Positions 7,315 to 13,734 of a stretch of 16,886 bases of DNA are shown in pieces. The stretch covers positions 1-16,886 of the forward strand of contig JBGPBY010000111.1 in assembly GCA_041481485.1 (NCBI GenBank), written 5' to 3'. Both the position numbers and the translations under genes were made by a program. Under the pieces are notes generated by a model, which ran no database searches, was not told the DNA's origin, and saw only the letters and a list, made by a program, of their open reading frames with translations. Source of the DNA: JBGPBY01 sp041481485. Its GTDB lineage: Bacteria > Acidobacteriota > Terriglobia > 20CM-2-55-15. Positions within the stretch are counted from its first letter, which is position 1; every line of letters begins with the position of its first letter.

Positions 7315-8466
7315 ATGGTTAAGCCGTATATCTCGGAAGAACTCGTGTTGGACCCGGAAATGCGGAGCGCCAAAGTTCTCGATTTTGAGCGTCAGTTACT
7401 TGGCAAAGTCGTAGGTCAGGATCGTGCAGTTCGGCGAATCGTCAATATGTACCAGATTTATCTGGCTGGAATGGCTTCACCTGGCCGTCCGGTTGGCAAC
7501 CTTCTCTTTCTCGGTCCCACAGGATCCGGCAAGACTCGCGTCGTTGAAGCAACGGCGGAAATTCTGTTCGGAAATCCTCGTGCCTATATCAAAATCGACT
7601 GTGCGGAATTTCAGCACAGCCATGAGATTGCGAAACTTATCGGATCACCTCCGGGTTATCTCGGACACCGGGAAACGCCGCCGATACTGACACAGGAAGC
7701 GATCGATCAATACCAGACGGAGGATCTACGGCTCAGTCTGATTCTGTTTGACGAGATTGAAAAAGCAAACGACGCCGTCTGGCAGCTTCTTTTGGGAATC
7801 CTGGACAAAGCCACACTGACTCTGGGAGACAATCGAAAGGTGGATCTCTCACGCTGCCTGATTTTTATGACTTCGAATCTCGGCGCGGTGGAGATGAACG
7901 ACATCGTGCACGGAGGCATTGGCTTCACTTCACATGCCAATCACTCTGACGAAGAACTCGCAGATCTCGATCGAAAGTTGTACCGAACGGCTCTCGAAAC
8001 AGCGAAGCGGAAGTTCTCTCCGGAATTTATGAACAGGCTCGACAAGGTTGTCGTGTTCCGAACGCTTTCAGCAGCAGACATGAGGCAAATTCTCGATATT
8101 GAATTGAACGAAGTGCAAACTCGCATCATGTCGCTGCAAAACGACAATCAATTCATTTTCCGCTGCACTCCGGACGCAAAGGAGTTTTTGCTTCGGGAAG
8201 GTACGGACGTCAAATACGGTGCACGGCATCTGAAAAGAGCGATTGAGCGGCATCTGGTGTTTCCCTTATCGAATTTGATCGCAACCGGGCAGATCCGGGT
8301 AGGAGATGTCATTAATATCGCCCTGGGCGCAACCGGCGATAAACTGTCGTTCTCCAAAGAACACATTCTTTCCGGATTGAACCCAGGCGAGGCAACATCC
8401 GCCGTAGGACTGGCCACCCGGCGTCCCATAAAAGGGGACATCAAGGTAATGGCAGGGATCAAGTAG
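7315..8466 (+). CDS. Single-module ClpA/ClpB-type AAA ATPase
   Basis: The 383-residue product has one AAA+ module of the ClpA/ClpB D2 class and nothing else. Walker A is GPTGSGKT (67-74), Walker B LILFDEIEKA with D146/E147, sensor 1 MTSN (185-188), the arginine finger R241 in EFMNRLDKVV, and sensor 2 GARHLKRAIE with R304. The helical C-terminal D2-small domain is present. The N-domain, D1 module and middle coiled coil of ClpB are missing, and no ClpP-binding IGL-type loop is obvious. It may be an unfoldase or remodeller with its own adaptor. I take the ATG at 7315 over the TTG at 7312 because GGGGGA at 7302-7307 is well spaced from it. A gap of 129 bases from bshA suggests its own promoter, and a strong terminator follows. 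Confidence 0.85.
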   Translation: MVKPYISEELVLDPEMRSAKVLDFERQLLGKVVGQDRAVRRIVNMYQIYLAGMASPGRPVGNLLFLGPTGSGKTRVVEATAEILFGNPRAYIKIDCAEFQHSHEIAKLIGSPPGYLGHRETPPILTQEAIDQYQTEDLRLSLILFDEIEKANDAVWQLLLGILDKATLTLGDNRKVDLSRCLIFMTSNLGAVEMNDIVHGGIGFTSHANHSDEELADLDRKLYRTALETAKRKFSPEFMNRLDKVVVFRTLSAADMRQILDIELNEVQTRIMSLQNDNQFIFRCTPDAKEFLLREGTDVKYGARHLKRAIERHLVFPLSNLIATGQIRVGDVINIALGATGDKLSFSKEHILSGLNPGEATSAVGLATRRPIKGDIKVMAGIK

Positions 8467-8491
8467 TGATTTGAGCTAAATATCTGAAAAT

Positions 8492-8526
8492 AAAGAAATT
8501 CCAGGCTTCAAGCCTGGAATTTCTTT
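8492..8526. terminator. Strong bidirectional intrinsic terminator
   Basis: Arms AAAGAAATTCCAGGCT (8492-8507) and AGCCTGGAATTTCTTT (8511-8526) pair perfectly around a TCA loop. A T-run (8524-8528) follows on the plus strand, and on the minus strand the stem is followed by TATTTTC. It would end both the AAA ATPase transcript and the convergent, original tRNA-Thr transcript. Confidence 0.92.
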
Positions 8527-8540
8527 TTGCCCGGATAAAA

Positions 8541-8588
8541 AGCCGGCGAGCAGACTTGAACTGCTGGCCTGCTGATTACGAATCAGCA
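8541..8588 (-). tRNA. 3' fragment of tRNA-Thr(CGT), the left attachment site (attL)
   Basis: Read on the minus strand, the segment has an anticodon stem GCTGA/TCAGC (8583-8587 with 8571-8575), loop TTCGTAA with anticodon CGT (8578-8580), variable loop AGGCC, T stem AGCAG/CTGCT with loop TTCAAGT, and acceptor 3' strand CGCCGGC (8542-8548). No CCA is encoded. The 5' acceptor strand and D arm are missing; the sequence beyond 8588 does not resemble them. A tRNA cut at the anticodon arm beside a tyrosine integrase gene is the classic remnant of integration into a tRNA gene. The fragment is not a working tRNA. The intact copy is expected at the far end of the element, outside the window. Confidence 0.85.
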
Positions 8589-8777
8589 AAAATGCAATTT
8601 AGTGAACTCCAAGCATCCCCATTTCGACCAACAGACTCCGTAGATCCTCAGTAATTTCTTCAGTTACAGTCCAAAATGAAATCTATTGAAATTTCATGCC
8701 ATCTCAGAGTATCGTTGCCCCGAAGTTGCCCCGGAGCAAAAGACGCCAGGGCCGCTGATCAAATCTGAGGAGGCCAC
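8589..8777. promoter_or_regulatory. Element left end and integrase leader with candidate integrase arm sites
   Basis: The non-coding stretch 8467-8777 holds the terminator, the tRNA fragment and this leader. The leader contains an inverted repeat TGAAAT (8677-8682) / ATTTCA (8691-8696). It also has two direct copies of GTTGCCCCG at 8714-8722 and 8725-8733, 11 bases apart. Short direct repeats one helical turn apart near an integrase gene are typical arm-type binding sites for the integrase N-terminal domain. The role is inferred; the repeats are seen. AGGAGG at 8768-8773 is the integrase ribosome site. Confidence 0.5.
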
Positions 8778-9992
8778 ATGCCCAAGTTGAAATTGAACGC
8801 GCAGTCTGTTAAAGCCATCCAGCCGGATCCGACAACCAGGCTTCAGATTTTTGACACGGAGCAAAAGGGCTTATGCCTGCGTGTCAGTCCCTCAGGAGCC
8901 AAGACCTGGTCCTGTTGCTATAAACGGTTTGGCCGGATGCAGCGGATGACGATCGGCAGCTTCCCTGAAATAGCCCTGGCGGACGCCCGGACGAAGGCGC
9001 GGGACATCATTCATGACGTTGCCCACGGCAAGGACCCTCAACTCGAGAAGATTCAGCTCCGGGAAGGTGGCACCTTCGGAGAGCTGGTAGATGAATTCCT
9101 CGAAAAGTATGTGACGGCCAAGAAACTCCGGCGCGGGGCGGAGACCAAACGCATCCTGGAAAAAGAATTCGTTCCGGAACTGCGCCACACCCCAATCAGC
9201 GCAGTCACGCGCGCCATGATCCGTAACTTGGTTGAAGCGAAAGCCGTGGAAGCTCCGATCATGGCGAATCGGATGCTGTCCGCCGCCAGCAAGCTTTTCA
9301 ATTGGGCAATCAGCCGTGACCTTGTCGACGCCTCGCCATGCTACAAACTGTCGGCGCCGTCTCCAAAGGTGAGCCGCGATCGCGTACTCAATGACGATGA
9401 AATCCGGAAGCTTTGGAAGGCGTTTGACGCCGAACCTTCATCGGTGGCCGACACGCTGAAACTCCGACTGCTCACGGCGCAACGTGGCGGAGAAGTCTTG
9501 TCGATGCGCTGGGCGGATATCGATATGGAGTCGCGGTGGTGGACGATTCCAAAGGAACGATCGAAGAACAAAATGGCGCACAAAGTGTGGATCGCCGATT
9601 CGACACTGGAAATATTGCAGGAACTGAAGACGAAGAACTCTCAGCGCACCAAACGCCAAGGCGGTCCTTCGGAATGGGTATTCCCGGGGAAGCGCAAGGA
9701 AAAACCTCTCGTCGAAACCAAACGCATTCTGGCGGATATCCGCAAGGCTGCCGGCGTTGAGAACTGGAAAGGACATGATCTCCGGCGCACGGCCGCCACG
9801 AAGATGACCGAGGCCGGCATTGACCGGCTCACCGTCGCCAAAGTTCTCAACCACGCGGAATCTGGAGTAACGGCGGTCTATGACCGGAACTCTTACGACA
9901 AAGAGAAAAAATTCGCATTGGATAAATGGGCCCGGCGGCTGTCGGTCATCGTGAGCGGACTGCAGGTAGTGGAAGCTGAAAAGGAAGCCTGA
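8778..9992 (+). CDS. int: P4-type tyrosine integrase
   Basis: The 404-residue recombinase has three parts. An N-terminal arm-DNA-binding domain of the DUF4102 type covers about 1-90 (LCLRVSPSGAKTWSCCYK, then MTIGSFPEIALADARTKA). A SAM-like core-binding domain covers about 95-205. The catalytic domain has R236 (TAQRGGEV), H333 and R336 in HDLRR, H359 in LNHAESGV, and the nucleophile Y368 (TAVYDRNS). All the expected catalytic residues are present except that I have not fixed the beta-hairpin lysine, so the enzyme is probably active. Such integrases commonly use tRNA 3' ends, which fits the tRNA-Thr fragment just upstream. The start has a strong AGGAGG 4 bases away. Transcription runs into the element, away from attL. 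Confidence 0.95.
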   Translation: MPKLKLNAQSVKAIQPDPTTRLQIFDTEQKGLCLRVSPSGAKTWSCCYKRFGRMQRMTIGSFPEIALADARTKARDIIHDVAHGKDPQLEKIQLREGGTFGELVDEFLEKYVTAKKLRRGAETKRILEKEFVPELRHTPISAVTRAMIRNLVEAKAVEAPIMANRMLSAASKLFNWAISRDLVDASPCYKLSAPSPKVSRDRVLNDDEIRKLWKAFDAEPSSVADTLKLRLLTAQRGGEVLSMRWADIDMESRWWTIPKERSKNKMAHKVWIADSTLEILQELKTKNSQRTKRQGGPSEWVFPGKRKEKPLVETKRILADIRKAAGVENWKGHDLRRTAATKMTEAGIDRLTVAKVLNHAESGVTAVYDRNSYDKEKKFALDKWARRLSVIVSGLQVVEAEKEA

Positions 9993-9996
9993 TAAC

Positions 9997-10080
9997 ATCC
10001 GATTGTTCAGGGGCAGGTAGTGTTGCAACGCGAGACCGGTTCTCCGAAATCGGATCTGCCCCTCCTCAACCGCTCGGAGG
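9997..10080 (+). promoter_or_regulatory. Structured leader with competing inverted repeats that can mask a ribosome site
   Basis: Between the integrase stop and the next gene there are three pairings. ATCCGATT (9997-10004) pairs with AATCGGAT (10048-10055). AGGGGCAG (10009-10016) pairs with CTGCCCCT (10056-10063). CCTCC (10061-10065) pairs with GGAGG (10076-10080), which is the ribosome site of the gene at 10085. The second and third pairings share 10061-10063 and exclude each other, as in a translational switch. The pairings are seen; regulation is inferred. Confidence 0.4.
10056..10068. repeat. Direct repeat, left copy, flanking the 266-codon gene
   Basis: CTGCCCCTCCTCA here matches CTACCCCTCCTCA at 10886-10898 at 12 of 13 bases. 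The two copies sit just before and just after the gene at 10085-10885. Confidence 0.45.
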
Positions 10081-10084
10081 CGGA

Positions 10085-10885
10085 ATGTCCGAAGAATCTC
10101 TCAGTTTGGGAAACTCTAATTTTCAAAATCTCGACAACGCAACTTTGAAGAAGTGCGCCGTCGCGCGGGTCGAGTTCAGGCGACTGATTTGGGCGGATTC
10201 GCGCATCAAATCGCTGTGCCGGCAATACGCGGAACGAATGCAAATCAGTAAGGAACTCTTCCGGCAAGCAGTCCAGGAGTTGGACCGCCTTGCCTTTGCG
10301 AGAGGTTATAAAAATAGATCAGACTTGACCGGGGATGATTATTGCAGCGGACTACCGCTCAAGACAGAAGCCTTCTGGCAATTCTTTACACTGCAGCTCA
10401 CAAATGTCAGCAAAATGGCCGATTTTGAAAATGATGTTGAGGACTTCGTCAGTCAAAAGCTTGGTCTGGATTCAAGATATGTATGGACCCGGAGAGACCT
10501 AATAAGGGACGTTCCAACTACCCTGGCTGTCAGCCTCTCGGGAAAAGAGTTTGATTCCATTTCCGATGTTGTACCGAGCAGACTCATGCCAGAAAAAAAT
10601 CTGCCGCAGCCCAACGATACGGAGACCGACAGAGAATACGAAATACGGTGGAGGAAAGAATTCAATCGAATTAAGGCTGCGAGAGACGGCCGAATGCCCA
10701 CAGATTTTTCCGACACCAAGCGAAATGTCGGATGGTTCTTCGATGTGAATTGCAGAGAGCCGCGTATGAAGATAGTCGATCTAATAGAGCGCTCGCCGCT
10801 CAAAATTTCCCATCAAAAAATTCGATACGGAATCAACGAAGCCGAAAACCTTCTGACACTGCCGGACAATTTCAAGCAAAATTAG
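10085..10885 (+). CDS. Unknown 266-residue soluble protein, possible cargo of the element
   Basis: I do not recognise this protein. It is charged, has no signal peptide or membrane segment, and looks mostly helical. An N-terminal stretch (QISKELFRQAVQELDRLAFA, about 56-75) could form helices of a DNA-binding fold but is not a clear helix-turn-helix. The centre has a charged, proline-containing linker (LPQPNDTETDREYEIRWRKE). Base composition is visibly more A/T-rich than that of neighbouring genes, and the gene is framed by near-identical 13-base repeats, which suggests separate acquisition. The start has GGAGG 4 bases upstream, within a possible masking hairpin. Its position between the integrase and the regulator is a common slot for accessory genes, including defence genes, but nothing in the sequence proves a function. 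Confidence 0.75.
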   Translation: MSEESLSLGNSNFQNLDNATLKKCAVARVEFRRLIWADSRIKSLCRQYAERMQISKELFRQAVQELDRLAFARGYKNRSDLTGDDYCSGLPLKTEAFWQFFTLQLTNVSKMADFENDVEDFVSQKLGLDSRYVWTRRDLIRDVPTTLAVSLSGKEFDSISDVVPSRLMPEKNLPQPNDTETDREYEIRWRKEFNRIKAARDGRMPTDFSDTKRNVGWFFDVNCREPRMKIVDLIERSPLKISHQKIRYGINEAENLLTLPDNFKQN

Positions 10886-10898
10886 CTACCCCTCCTCA
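10886..10898. repeat. Direct repeat, right copy, flanking the 266-codon gene
   Basis: CTACCCCTCCTCA begins at the base after the stop codon of the 266-codon gene. It differs from the copy at 10056-10068 by one base. Confidence 0.45.
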
Positions 10899-10943
10899 GT
10901 TCTTGCGTGAGTGGACGAGCCTGAACGTGTTCAATTGTGGAAC

Positions 10944-11174
10944 ATGAGGGCACAGGGCAAACTTCTCAAGATCTTACGAGTTAAACACGATCTGACGCAG
11001 GCTCAGCTGGGCGCGCTTGCCGGCGTGAGTCACCGTTTCATCGGTCAGCTTGAAGACGGATCCCGCGGGACCTCACCTGAAATTGCGATCGCAATCGCGA
11101 AAGCGCTCAATGTCGTCCCGGGACAGATCTTCCTCGGCGAGCTTCCAAAGGATAAGGAGCCGGTATGCGCGTAG
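10944..11174 (+). CDS. XRE-family helix-turn-helix repressor
   Basis: The 76-residue product reads MRAQGKLLKILRVKHDLTQA followed by QLGALAGVSHRFIGQLEDGS. This is a canonical XRE (lambda Cro/CI-like) helix-turn-helix: LTQAQLGALAGVS forms the first helices and RFIGQLEDG the recognition part, ending with IAIAKALNV. A GTG at 10911 would add 11 residues; I prefer the ATG at 10944 because the XRE domain starts there, though neither has a strong ribosome site. There is no C-terminal peptidase domain, so RecA-triggered self-cleavage is unlikely. It probably controls early genes of the element. Its end overlaps the next gene by 10 bases. Confidence 0.85.
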   Translation: MRAQGKLLKILRVKHDLTQAQLGALAGVSHRFIGQLEDGSRGTSPEIAIAIAKALNVVPGQIFLGELPKDKEPVCA

Positions 11175-11488
11175 ATCGAAACCCCGTGCAGCCGGCAATG
11201 GATCCGCTCTCGGCAATCATCTCTGCGGCGGTCACAGAGTCGATAAGGCCGCTGATTCAGAAAATCGAGAACCTCGAGAAGCGGCTCGCTGCAAACCCCG
11301 AGCCGGTAGCGGCCGCCGCACCAGACGGACTGCTTTCGATTGAAGATGTCACGCGGATGTTGGGCATCAGCAAACCAACACTGTGGCGGCTGCGTAAAAA
11401 ACCGCACTTACTGAAACCGAAACAAATCTCACCGGGCCGCGTAATGTATGACCGCGCAGCCGTGCAGGAATACATGGCGAAAAAATGA
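11165..11488 (+). CDS. AlpA/excisionase-like helix-turn-helix protein
   Basis: The 107-residue protein has an N-terminal helical segment (TESIRPLIQKIENLEKRLAA) that could form a coiled-coil dimer. A MerR-like winged helix of the helix_17/AlpA type follows at about 56-105 (LLSIEDVTRMLGISKPTLWR, then the RVMYDRAAVQEYM wing end). Proteins of this type act as excisionases or as activators in integrative elements, and this is the only excisionase candidate in the window. AAGGAG at 11154-11159 is a good ribosome site. It overlaps the XRE gene by 10 bases and the next gene by an ATGA. The N-terminal helix makes it longer than typical 60-70-residue excisionases. Confidence 0.75.
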   Translation: MRVDRNPVQPAMDPLSAIISAAVTESIRPLIQKIENLEKRLAANPEPVAAAAPDGLLSIEDVTRMLGISKPTLWRLRKKPHLLKPKQISPGRVMYDRAAVQEYMAKK

Positions 11489-11733
11489 ATACGGGAGCAA
11501 TTGCTCCACCTCCTGCAGATGACATTTCGCTCCATCCCATTCTCCAAACAACAAATGATGATTCACGAGTCAACGGTACCGCCGCACTTTCTCCCCAGTG
11601 CCGGGCGCTGCTGTTCTGGATCCTCTGGTTTGAGGATCACAAAAGATTCATGGCTGAGCTCCGCGAGAAACAACGCGAGGCGCGGCGAGTGAAACGGCAG
11701 CAGGCCGCCGCAGAAAGCGGAGATTCCGAATGA
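11485..11733 (+). CDS. Small unknown protein with hydrophobic patch and basic helix
   Basis: The 82-residue product is not recognised. The first half is polar and rich in Pro, Ala and Thr. A short hydrophobic patch (ALLFWILWF, about 41-49) then leads into a strongly charged helix (MAELREKQREARRVKRQQAA). The patch is too short for a sure membrane span, and an amphipathic or coiled-coil role is as likely. Both ends overlap neighbours by an ATGA, which supports real translation. Confidence 0.6.
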   Translation: MNTGAIAPPPADDISLHPILQTTNDDSRVNGTAALSPQCRALLFWILWFEDHKRFMAELREKQREARRVKRQQAAAESGDSE

Positions 11734-12245
11734 CTGCGGCAGAGCGTGTCCTACCTCTCTTGCAAGGCGTTCGTGCACGTGACGAATCCCGCGGCATATT
11801 CCTGTGTCCTGCGCATCGTGATCAGCGTGCCAGCGGCGCCTACATCATCAACGATGGAAAGCTGTTGATGATTTGCCGTACGGGTTGCACTGCGCTGGAA
11901 ATCACTACAGCGATCGGTCTTCAGCTTCGGGATTTGTTCGACGACGATGAACGCGGCAACAACAGGAGGGTCGTTCCATTTCGGCTGACGACGAAACGTA
12001 CTGTCCGGGAATGGAGGAGCGCAGAACTGACCCGTGTTGCCAAGGAATTACGGCTCCGTGACGAATTAGCCAGTTCGGCCGCAGATTATTTTGCTGCCGG
12101 CACGATTTCTGAAGACGAGTGCTTTGAATTTCTGGGGCAGGCATTTCACAACTACAGCGAAATTGAATGTCAATTCAAAATCCTTCGGACCGGAACTGAC
12201 GAAGAAGCTGAAGCACTGATCATGAGAATCGCTACGAATGGATAA
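11730..12245 (+). CDS. Primase-type zinc-finger protein without catalytic domain
   Basis: The 171-residue protein opens with a zinc finger like those at the start of phage and plasmid primases: CPAH (C26, H29) about 19 residues before CRTGC (C49, C53), then EITTAIGLQLRDLFDDD. The family pattern is CPAHxDxxxS...CxxGC...xxxLGLxxxDLF. In primases this finger recognises template DNA and is followed by TOPRIM or archaeo-eukaryotic primase domains. Here only about 115 helical, acidic residues follow, with no such domain. It may load or guide a primase supplied by the host or by a gene further on. The ATGA overlap before it and the 8-base overlap with the RepA-like ATPase gene after it indicate a replication module. 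Confidence 0.75.
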   Translation: MTAAERVLPLLQGVRARDESRGIFLCPAHRDQRASGAYIINDGKLLMICRTGCTALEITTAIGLQLRDLFDDDERGNNRRVVPFRLTTKRTVREWRSAELTRVAKELRLRDELASSAADYFAAGTISEDECFEFLGQAFHNYSEIECQFKILRTGTDEEAEALIMRIATNG

Positions 12246-13524
12246 GACATCCAAGCCTCCCCTCATCACTCCACCGAGAAATGGGAATGGCCATCATTCC
12301 GAAGATCCCCATTTGACGGAAAAGCTTCAAGAACTCGAAGCCCGTAGGCAAGACGGCCAGCAACTCATCGATGAGGCGTTCGAGCCGGTCATGGAGCGCG
12401 ATGCAATACAGCGCGAGACTGATGTGCCAGACAGCGGCTATCACGGGCATGCGAAGATCAAACCTGCCGAGAATCGACAATCGAACCCCTTTAATCCTCC
12501 GGCACATTGGAAACGGCTCGACGTCGCCCAGGTGCGAGCTTGGGACTGTAAACCTCTTCACCCAATCGTGGAGGGAATCATCGCACGAACGAATTTCATT
12601 TTTGTTGCCGCGCAGTCTCAGACCGGTAAAACGCTGTTCTTTCTCTGGCTGGGCCGCAAGCTATTACATGACGGAACTCTATTAGGGAAATACTCAATTG
12701 CTCCCGTCCGTCGTGTTCTGTATTTCTTGCTTGAGGATCCCGACAGACGTGCGCAGGACCGCATCCTTGATGTTGAAGACGAATTCCCAAAACTGGACCC
12801 TGATCGATTCATCATCTACGTGGCTCCTGGCTTCAAACTGACAGACCTTAGGATGCTGCAGTGGTTGAAGGAAACCATCGGGCCTGATGCTGCAGATACG
12901 GTCGTCATTCTCGACACATACCAGAAAGCAACACCCGGTATCAGTTCATTCGATGACGAAAAGCAATCCGAGATCCTGCATTCGCTGAGCAACCTTACGC
13001 GGGAACTAAATACGACTCTGATTGTCGTTGACCATATCCGTAAGGAAAGTAACGGTCACAGCAAAGGAAAGTCCCGCGAACTGACTATTGACGACCTAAA
13101 AGGAAGCGGCGGCAAAGTCGCGAATGCGGACTGCGTGATTCTGATGCAGCGGACTCCCGATCGGAAGCAAATCAAATTTTATTCCCGCTCGAAAGACTTT
13201 GACTCGGATGTCCGGGTTCTCCTGAATGTCTCACCGCGGGGCAGCAAGGAACCCAAGTTCAGCTATGCCGGCGACCTTGAGCAGATGGGCGCGCGGTCCC
13301 ACGGAACAGCTGAAGCGAGACGAAAGAAGGTGCTCGAGGCGATGGCTCCAGATATTTGGATGTCCATCGATGAAATTGCGAAGGCTTGCCACGTCAACGA
13401 GACCGGGAAAAAGACCCTTCAACGCGATCTGGCAGCCATGACCGGTACCGAACTTGACTCCGCGGGTGAAAAAAAGGCCCGGCGCTATTGCCGGAACGTT
13501 GAATCAATCGGACAAGACGCATGA
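12238..13524 (+). CDS. RepA-like RecA-fold ATPase, probable replicative helicase
   Basis: The 428-residue protein has a polar N-terminal extension (1-85), then a RecA-fold ATPase of the AAA_25/RepA kind. Walker A is AQSQTGKT (125-132, K131), Walker B VVILDTYQKA with D226, and a further strand is LIVVDHIRK (D265). The LYFLLEDPDRRAQDRI segment matches the YxxxEDxxxRxxxRl pattern of RepA/hexameric helicases. A C-terminal winged-helix-like region (about 370-415, MSIDEIAKACHVNETGKKTL) may bind DNA. RepA (RSF1010) is a 5'-3' hexameric helicase and related phage proteins unwind origins, so the neighbouring primase finger and the downstream repeat cluster support an origin-unwinding role. The last codons contain the first copy of that repeat. 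Confidence 0.85.
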   Translation: MDKTSKPPLITPPRNGNGHHSEDPHLTEKLQELEARRQDGQQLIDEAFEPVMERDAIQRETDVPDSGYHGHAKIKPAENRQSNPFNPPAHWKRLDVAQVRAWDCKPLHPIVEGIIARTNFIFVAAQSQTGKTLFFLWLGRKLLHDGTLLGKYSIAPVRRVLYFLLEDPDRRAQDRILDVEDEFPKLDPDRFIIYVAPGFKLTDLRMLQWLKETIGPDAADTVVILDTYQKATPGISSFDDEKQSEILHSLSNLTRELNTTLIVVDHIRKESNGHSKGKSRELTIDDLKGSGGKVANADCVILMQRTPDRKQIKFYSRSKDFDSDVRVLLNVSPRGSKEPKFSYAGDLEQMGARSHGTAEARRKKVLEAMAPDIWMSIDEIAKACHVNETGKKTLQRDLAAMTGTELDSAGEKKARRYCRNVESIGQDA

Positions 13525-13734
13525 ATAAGAAAATGTCCATTAGTCCGATAAGCGTAGAACCACATCATTCCGATGCACTTCTTATCGGACACTCGAAAAT
13601 GTCCAATAGAAAAACGCAGGTAACAGTGAGTGTGGGTTGCGGGCTTGGGGAGCAACCCTACACGGAACCCGGAAGTTCTATCGGACAATCGGACAAAACC
13701 CCTATAGGGGGATGTCTTGTCTTTTGTCCAATAG
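13507..13734. repeat. Cluster of eight CTATYGGACA iteron-like repeats, candidate replication origin
   Basis: Copies of (C)(T)ATYGGACA lie on both strands. Plus-strand copies: 13507-13514, 13581-13591, 13678-13687 and 13688-13695, the last two in tandem. Minus-strand copies: 13534-13542 (TAATGGACA), 13543-13552 (CTTATCGGAC), 13600-13609 and 13725-13734 (CTATTGGACA). Two pairs can fold: 13543-13552 with 13581-13590 (10 bp perfect), and 13678-13688 with 13724-13734 (one mismatch). The second encloses the palindrome CCCCTATAGGGG (13699-13710). I found no other good copy in the window. The site directly after a RepA-like ATPase gene fits an iteron origin; a multi-site operator is the alternative. 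Confidence 0.65.

Noticed and set aside
8541..8588. Complete tRNA gene or intron-split tRNA
   Set aside because: I searched by eye for the matching 5' acceptor GCCGGCG and a D arm on the minus strand within several hundred bases and saw none.
9997..10063. H-type RNA pseudoknot formed by the two crossing stems
   Set aside because: The arm order crosses, but zero bases between the two 3' arms and only four between the 5' arms cannot span the helices. Alternative pairing is more realistic.
13507..13734. CRISPR array
   Set aside because: The repeats are about 10 bases, on both strands and unevenly spaced, with no unique spacers of constant size.
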